NCBI GenBank assembly: GCA_937959065.1
Contig: CALGOI010000141.1
Coordinates: 1-9,573, forward strand
Origin: an uncultured Ignavibacteriota bacterium
GTDB taxonomy: Bacteria > Bacteroidota > Ignavibacteria > Tepidaquicellales > Tepidaquicellaceae
Direction of reading: 5' to 3'
Length of the DNA: 9,573 nt
Shown: piece by piece, positions 7,304-9,573 of the stretch
How positions within the stretch are numbered: position 1 is the first letter of the stretch
Layout: each line of letters starts with the position of its first letter
Program-made: the position numbers and the translations under genes
Notes under the pieces: model-generated
What the model was told of the DNA's origin: nothing
The model's input: the letters and a program-made list of their open reading frames with translations, nothing else
Database searches by the model: none

Positions 7304-7636
7304 ATGTCCATAATGATAACAACTGAGTGCATTAACTGCGGAGCCTGTGAGCCCGAATGCCCCAATACTGCCATTTACGAGGGCGGTGTAGAATGGGAGC
7401 TCGAAGGTAAAACGTACGGCGCCGGCGATCCTCCGCCTTCCGGCTCCGAAGGTTTTTATTCCGACGAATTTTTCTACATTGTGCCCGATAAATGCACTGA
7501 ATGCGTTGGTTTTCATGATGAACCTCAATGTGCTGCTGTTTGCCCGGTAGACTGCTGTGTACCGGATCCAAACCATGTCGAAGATAAAGATACTTTATTA
7601 GCCAAGAAAGAGAAGCTGGATGAATTAGGCAGGTAG
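7304..7636 (+). CDS. 2[4Fe-4S] dicluster ferredoxin
   Basis: A 110-residue soluble electron carrier with two [4Fe-4S] sites. The first motif is C9-x2-C12-x2-C15-x3-C19-P. The second is C64-x2-C67-x8-C76-x3-C80-P, with further cysteines at 84 and 85. The x8 spacing in the second motif places it with the Allochromatium/Chlorobium-type ferredoxins, which often have very low and split cluster potentials. Compared with ~60-residue Chlorobium ferredoxins it has about 30 extra residues between the sites (glycine/proline-rich, around 27-57) and a charged ~25-residue C-terminal tail; I recall this long form from the Bacteroidetes side of the clade. A strong AAAGGAG (7289-7295) 8 nt before the ATG fixes the start; a second ATG three codons on is unlikely to be used. 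It appears monocistronic. Its partner enzymes are not in the window. Confidence 0.95.
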   Translation: MSIMITTECINCGACEPECPNTAIYEGGVEWELEGKTYGAGDPPPSGSEGFYSDEFFYIVPDKCTECVGFHDEPQCAAVCPVDCCVPDPNHVEDKDTLLAKKEKLDELGR

Positions 7637-8371
7637 TTAAATCTTATTTAAATCATCTTTGGGACTCTCGTCCACCAGATCACTTTTAATCGAATCAATT
7701 ACTTCATTACTATACGGATTTGTGTCCGTATTGTTGCTGTTTAATTCAGTGACCTTTTCTTCCGTTGAATTCGTCAATTCTTCCGGGGATAGTATCCCGC
7801 CGCCCGCAAGTACTTCAGGATCGATCGTATCGGGATGTTTAAATATCTTATTATAACCGAACAATATCAACAGGAAACCTATCGACACTGCCATATCGGC
7901 TACATTAAAAATAGGGAACGTATAGAAATTCTTTCCGAATATTGTTATATCCGGAATATTAACATGAATGAAATCCACCACGTTACCGTAAAATATCGGG
8001 GCGTAACCGTATATCATTCCGTAGAATGTTCTATCGATAAGATTACCAATAGCTCCGCCGAGTATAAGCGCGAGCGAGAACCGTATGTAAAACGGCTCCT
8101 TCCGGTTACGGTAAATGAAATACACAATAAGCAACGTCGCGAAGACCGTGAATAGTGAAAGGAAAAGCTTCGGACCAATCTGCATACCGAACGCCATTCC
8201 CGGGTTTTCGATGTACGTGATCTGTAATACGTCAGGAATGACATTTATTGAGGTACGGAAAGGAATACCCTGTAAATGAATTCCAAGAGATGGTATCGAA
8301 AGACCTTTTATAAGGAACTTTGTAACCTGGTCAATTATGACAATTAAAAATGAAACATATAAAATTCTCAA
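7637..8371 (-). CDS. lspA: Lipoprotein signal peptidase (signal peptidase II) with a hydrophilic C-terminal extension
   Basis: LspA is an inner-membrane aspartyl protease that removes the signal peptide of diacylglyceryl-modified prolipoproteins. The family blocks are present: IDQVTK (13-18), ENPGMAFG (55-62), GNLIDR with catalytic D113 (109-114), VVDFIHV (131-137) and FNVADMAVS with catalytic D159 (155-163). Four membrane helices are visible at about 3-22, 68-88, 95-112 and 155-175. At 244 residues it is longer than the usual 150-180. The excess is a short periplasmic insertion (about 23-47) and an acidic, Ser/Thr/Asn-rich tail (about 179-244) that should be disordered. The start is a TTG at 8371: an in-frame stop lies just upstream, and no ATG is present before the first helix. 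AGAGGA (8385-8390, minus strand) is 13 nt upstream, longer than ideal. The start lies 10 bp after the dksA-like stop, in the same operon. Confidence 0.93.
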   Translation of the reverse strand: MRILYVSFLIVIIDQVTKFLIKGLSIPSLGIHLQGIPFRTSINVIPDVLQITYIENPGMAFGMQIGPKLFLSLFTVFATLLIVYFIYRNRKEPFYIRFSLALILGGAIGNLIDRTFYGMIYGYAPIFYGNVVDFIHVNIPDITIFGKNFYTFPIFNVADMAVSIGFLLILFGYNKIFKHPDTIDPEVLAGGGILSPEELTNSTEEKVTELNSNNTDTNPYSNEVIDSIKSDLVDESPKDDLNKI

Positions 8372-8381
8372 CGCTTTATAT

Positions 8382-9122
8382 CTATCCTCTTATGTTCTTA
8401 CATTCTATACAATGCTGTGTGATCGGAACAAGTTCCAGCCTTTCTTTATCGATCAACGGGCAGGTTTTACAAAGATTATGCGGTGTATCGATGCAATCTA
8501 TACAGACACCGTAAATGCCCTGGTCTATTCTCGTTAATGCTTCCTGCAAATACCCGAGATACTTCTCGTCTCTCTGCACGAACATATAATTCTTTTCTCT
8601 TTCCATCTCGTCAGAGCCCTGCTCAGCCATGTGTGACGCGTATGTAAGGTTATCACCTACGTAGTTAGACTCTTCATCAACCAGCGACTGCATATTTGCC
8701 TTCGCGCTTTCGATGATCTTGTTTCTTTCCTCGATGATGATCTTTCTGAAATGCTCGAGTTCGGTCTTTGTATAGCGTGTCTTCTTGTTCGGTTTATATT
8801 TTTTTGCTTTCGGCTGCGCTTTTTGCCTGGCTTCCTCGATCAGTCTCTTCGTATTCTGAACCGCTTTCTTTCTTTGCTGTCTTGATTTCTTTACAGCGGA
8901 TTTGGAAAGGGGTTTCGGAGCTGATGATACAGCCGCTGTTTTCTTTTTAGGAGCTGTTTTCTTCTTTACCGCTTTCTTGGTCACTTTTTTCTTTACAGCC
9001 TTTTTCGTAGTCTTCTTAACTGCTTTTTTCGTAGTCTTCTTGCTGGCTTTTTTAACAGCTTTTTTCTTTGGAGCGCTCTTTTTCGTCGCTTTTTTGGTTG
9101 TCTTTTTTGTAGTCTTAGCCAA
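8382..9122 (-). CDS. DksA/TraR-family zinc-finger protein with a lysine-rich histone-H1-like N-terminal tail
   Basis: The 246-residue product has two parts. Residues 1-62 contain 31 lysines, arranged as KK pairs in repeats such as KKTTKKAV; no acidic residue occurs before E96. This resembles histone H1 or AlgP-type tails and should be disordered and bind nucleic acid. From about 118 to 246 it is DksA/TraR-like: a coiled coil (about 118-200) with the SHMAEQGSDEMEREK tip region (163-177), then IYGVC and a cysteine finger. DksA-family proteins enter the RNA polymerase secondary channel and act with ppGpp. The finger is unusual: C207-x2-C210, C218-x2-C221 and C238-x2-C241, six cysteines where DksA has four. 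The start is TTG at 9122, supported by AAGGAG 8 nt upstream with no ATG nearby. It sits between ileS (28 bp) and lspA (10 bp). The tail repeats are also visible as DNA repeats. Confidence 0.88.
   Translation of the reverse strand: MAKTTKKTTKKATKKSAPKKKAVKKASKKTTKKAVKKTTKKAVKKKVTKKAVKKKTAPKKKTAAVSSAPKPLSKSAVKKSRQQRKKAVQNTKRLIEEARQKAQPKAKKYKPNKKTRYTKTELEHFRKIIIEERNKIIESAKANMQSLVDEESNYVGDNLTYASHMAEQGSDEMEREKNYMFVQRDEKYLGYLQEALTRIDQGIYGVCIDCIDTPHNLCKTCPLIDKERLELVPITQHCIECKNIRG
8937..9119 (-). repeat. Imperfect short repeats encoding the lysine-rich tail
   Basis: This stretch of the dksA-like gene is made of imperfect repeats of lysine codons with Thr, Ala and Val codons. The clearest pair is a 17-bp identical block at 9001-9017 and 9025-9041, a period of 24 bp or eight codons. 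Such repeats may expand or contract in whole codon units, changing tail length without shifting the frame. Read on the other strand the stretch is T-rich and gives an artificial phenylalanine-rich frame. Confidence 0.75.
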
Positions 9123-9130
9123 GGACAGTA

Positions 9131-9136
9131 CTCCTT
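9131..9136 (-). promoter_or_regulatory. Ribosome binding site that fixes a TTG start
   Basis: AAGGAG on the minus strand lies 8 nt before the TTG at 9122-9120. No ATG or GTG in that frame occurs at suitable spacing, so the site decides the start of the dksA-like gene. Confidence 0.75.
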
Positions 9137-9150
9137 GTAATTTAAATTTA

Positions 9151-9573
9151 TTAAACTTTTTCTATGTAGAACTCGAAATCCTGACCGTTTATCTCGGTCT
9201 TAAAGAACTCTTTGTCCTGTCCGTTTGCCTGTGTGAGGTTTTCACACAAAATTTCGGACTTAATATAATTAATATGATTATTAATTGCTTTACTAATTTC
9301 TTCGGTGGTTTTTACAACCAGGTTTATCCTGTCGTTCACTTCGAAATCATTTGTCTTCCTGAAATTCTGCACGCGGTTTATAAACTCTCTTACTATGCCT
9401 TCCTCGATTAGTTCCTCATCCAGGCGCGTATCCAGAGCGACCGTTATGCCCTTATCCGACTCCACGATCCACCCTTCGATGTCCTCGGTGAAGACCTCCA
9501 CGTCCTCCGTTGTTATCGTGAACCCGTCTTTTTCGAGCTGCCCGTCTGTTTCAAGCTTGCTCACCTCGTCTCT
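9151..9573 (-). CDS. ileS: Isoleucyl-tRNA synthetase, C-terminal end (5' partial)
   Basis: The frame is open to the window edge and ends with TAA at 9153-9151, giving 140 residues. Characteristic C-terminal IleS features are seen: an ITTEDVEVFTEDIEGWIV stretch, the conserved VALDT, then DEELIEEGIVREFINRVQNFRK and VNDRINL. These belong to the region after the anticodon-binding domain. IleS charges tRNA-Ile with isoleucine; the HIGH and KMSKS catalytic motifs are outside the window. The C-terminus lacks the CxxC zinc site that ends classical bacterial IleS (only one cysteine is present), which suggests the IleS2, eukaryote/archaeon-like branch known to be less sensitive to mupirocin. That branch assignment is inference from the tail alone. 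A GTG at 9564 is an internal valine codon, since coding continues upstream. It is the first visible gene of the ileS, dksA-like, lspA unit. Confidence 0.9.
   Translation of the reverse strand, partial: RDEVSKLETDGQLEKDGFTITTEDVEVFTEDIEGWIVESDKGITVALDTRLDEELIEEGIVREFINRVQNFRKTNDFEVNDRINLVVKTTEEISKAINNHINYIKSEILCENLTQANGQDKEFFKTEINGQDFEFYIEKV

Noticed and set aside
7256..7576. Minus-strand open frames opposite the ferredoxin gene
   Set aside because: They are shadows of a gene with two complete cluster motifs and a strong ribosome site, and they show no recognisable domain.
7637..7651. AT-only inverted repeat as a bidirectional terminator
   Set aside because: Six A-T pairs with a 3-nt loop and no G-C pair are too unstable. 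It is recorded as a finding about the missing spacer only.
8937..9119. Possible CRISPR or tandem repeat array
   Set aside because: The repeats are short and imperfect with a codon-multiple period, lack unique spacers, and lie in frame within a well-supported gene.
8902..9411. Plus-strand open frame coding for a phenylalanine-rich, membrane-like protein
   Set aside because: It is the reverse complement of lysine codons in the dksA-like tail and of the ileS end. Its hydrophobicity is an artefact, and no ribosome site was seen.

Overview
The window looks like a chromosomal segment of a Gram-negative bacterium of the Bacteroidetes/Chlorobi/Ignavibacteria assemblage. Three things point there: a type A C-terminal sorting domain of the type IX secretion system at the left edge, with the 'QNYPNPFNPST' signature common in Ignavibacteria-like proteins; a long (1024-residue) SecA; and an extended 2[4Fe-4S] ferredoxin of the type seen in this clade. 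The placement is inferred from protein features only. Genes are densely packed, and I see no rRNA, tRNA, CRISPR array or insertion sequence.

Layout, left to right. Positions 1-360 (+) are the 3' end of a large secreted T9SS substrate, followed by a clear intrinsic terminator (387-419). Positions 455-3590 (+) hold a tight three-gene operon that I read as hpnC-hpnD-hpnE: two squalene/phytoene-synthase paralogues and a FAD-dependent oxidoreductase that together make squalene from farnesyl diphosphate through presqualene diphosphate and hydroxysqualene. Converging on it from the right, with a 9-bp overlap, is a minus-strand pair (7078 to 3582): secA and a translationally coupled 140-residue protein I do not recognise. 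A 225-bp AT-rich divergent intergenic region (7079-7303) separates secA from a plus-strand dicluster ferredoxin (7304-7636). The ferredoxin abuts, stop to stop, a minus-strand operon running leftward from the right edge: ileS (C-terminus only), a DksA/TraR-family protein with a long lysine-rich tail, and lspA.

Much of the window concerns the cell envelope. SecA exports precursors, including T9SS substrates and lipoproteins; LspA matures lipoproteins; HpnCDE supplies squalene for hopanoids or other membrane triterpenoids. IleS-DksA-LspA joins translation, transcriptional control and lipoprotein maturation in one transcription unit.

Most genes are ordinary housekeeping families. The parts most worth a second look are the DksA-like protein, which has a histone-H1-like lysine tail and an extra CxxC pair in its zinc finger; the unknown protein coupled to secA; the TTG start codons (three of the seven genes whose start lies in the window); and the two convergent gene junctions that leave no room for a terminator. 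I found no convincing evidence of a wholly new multi-gene system.
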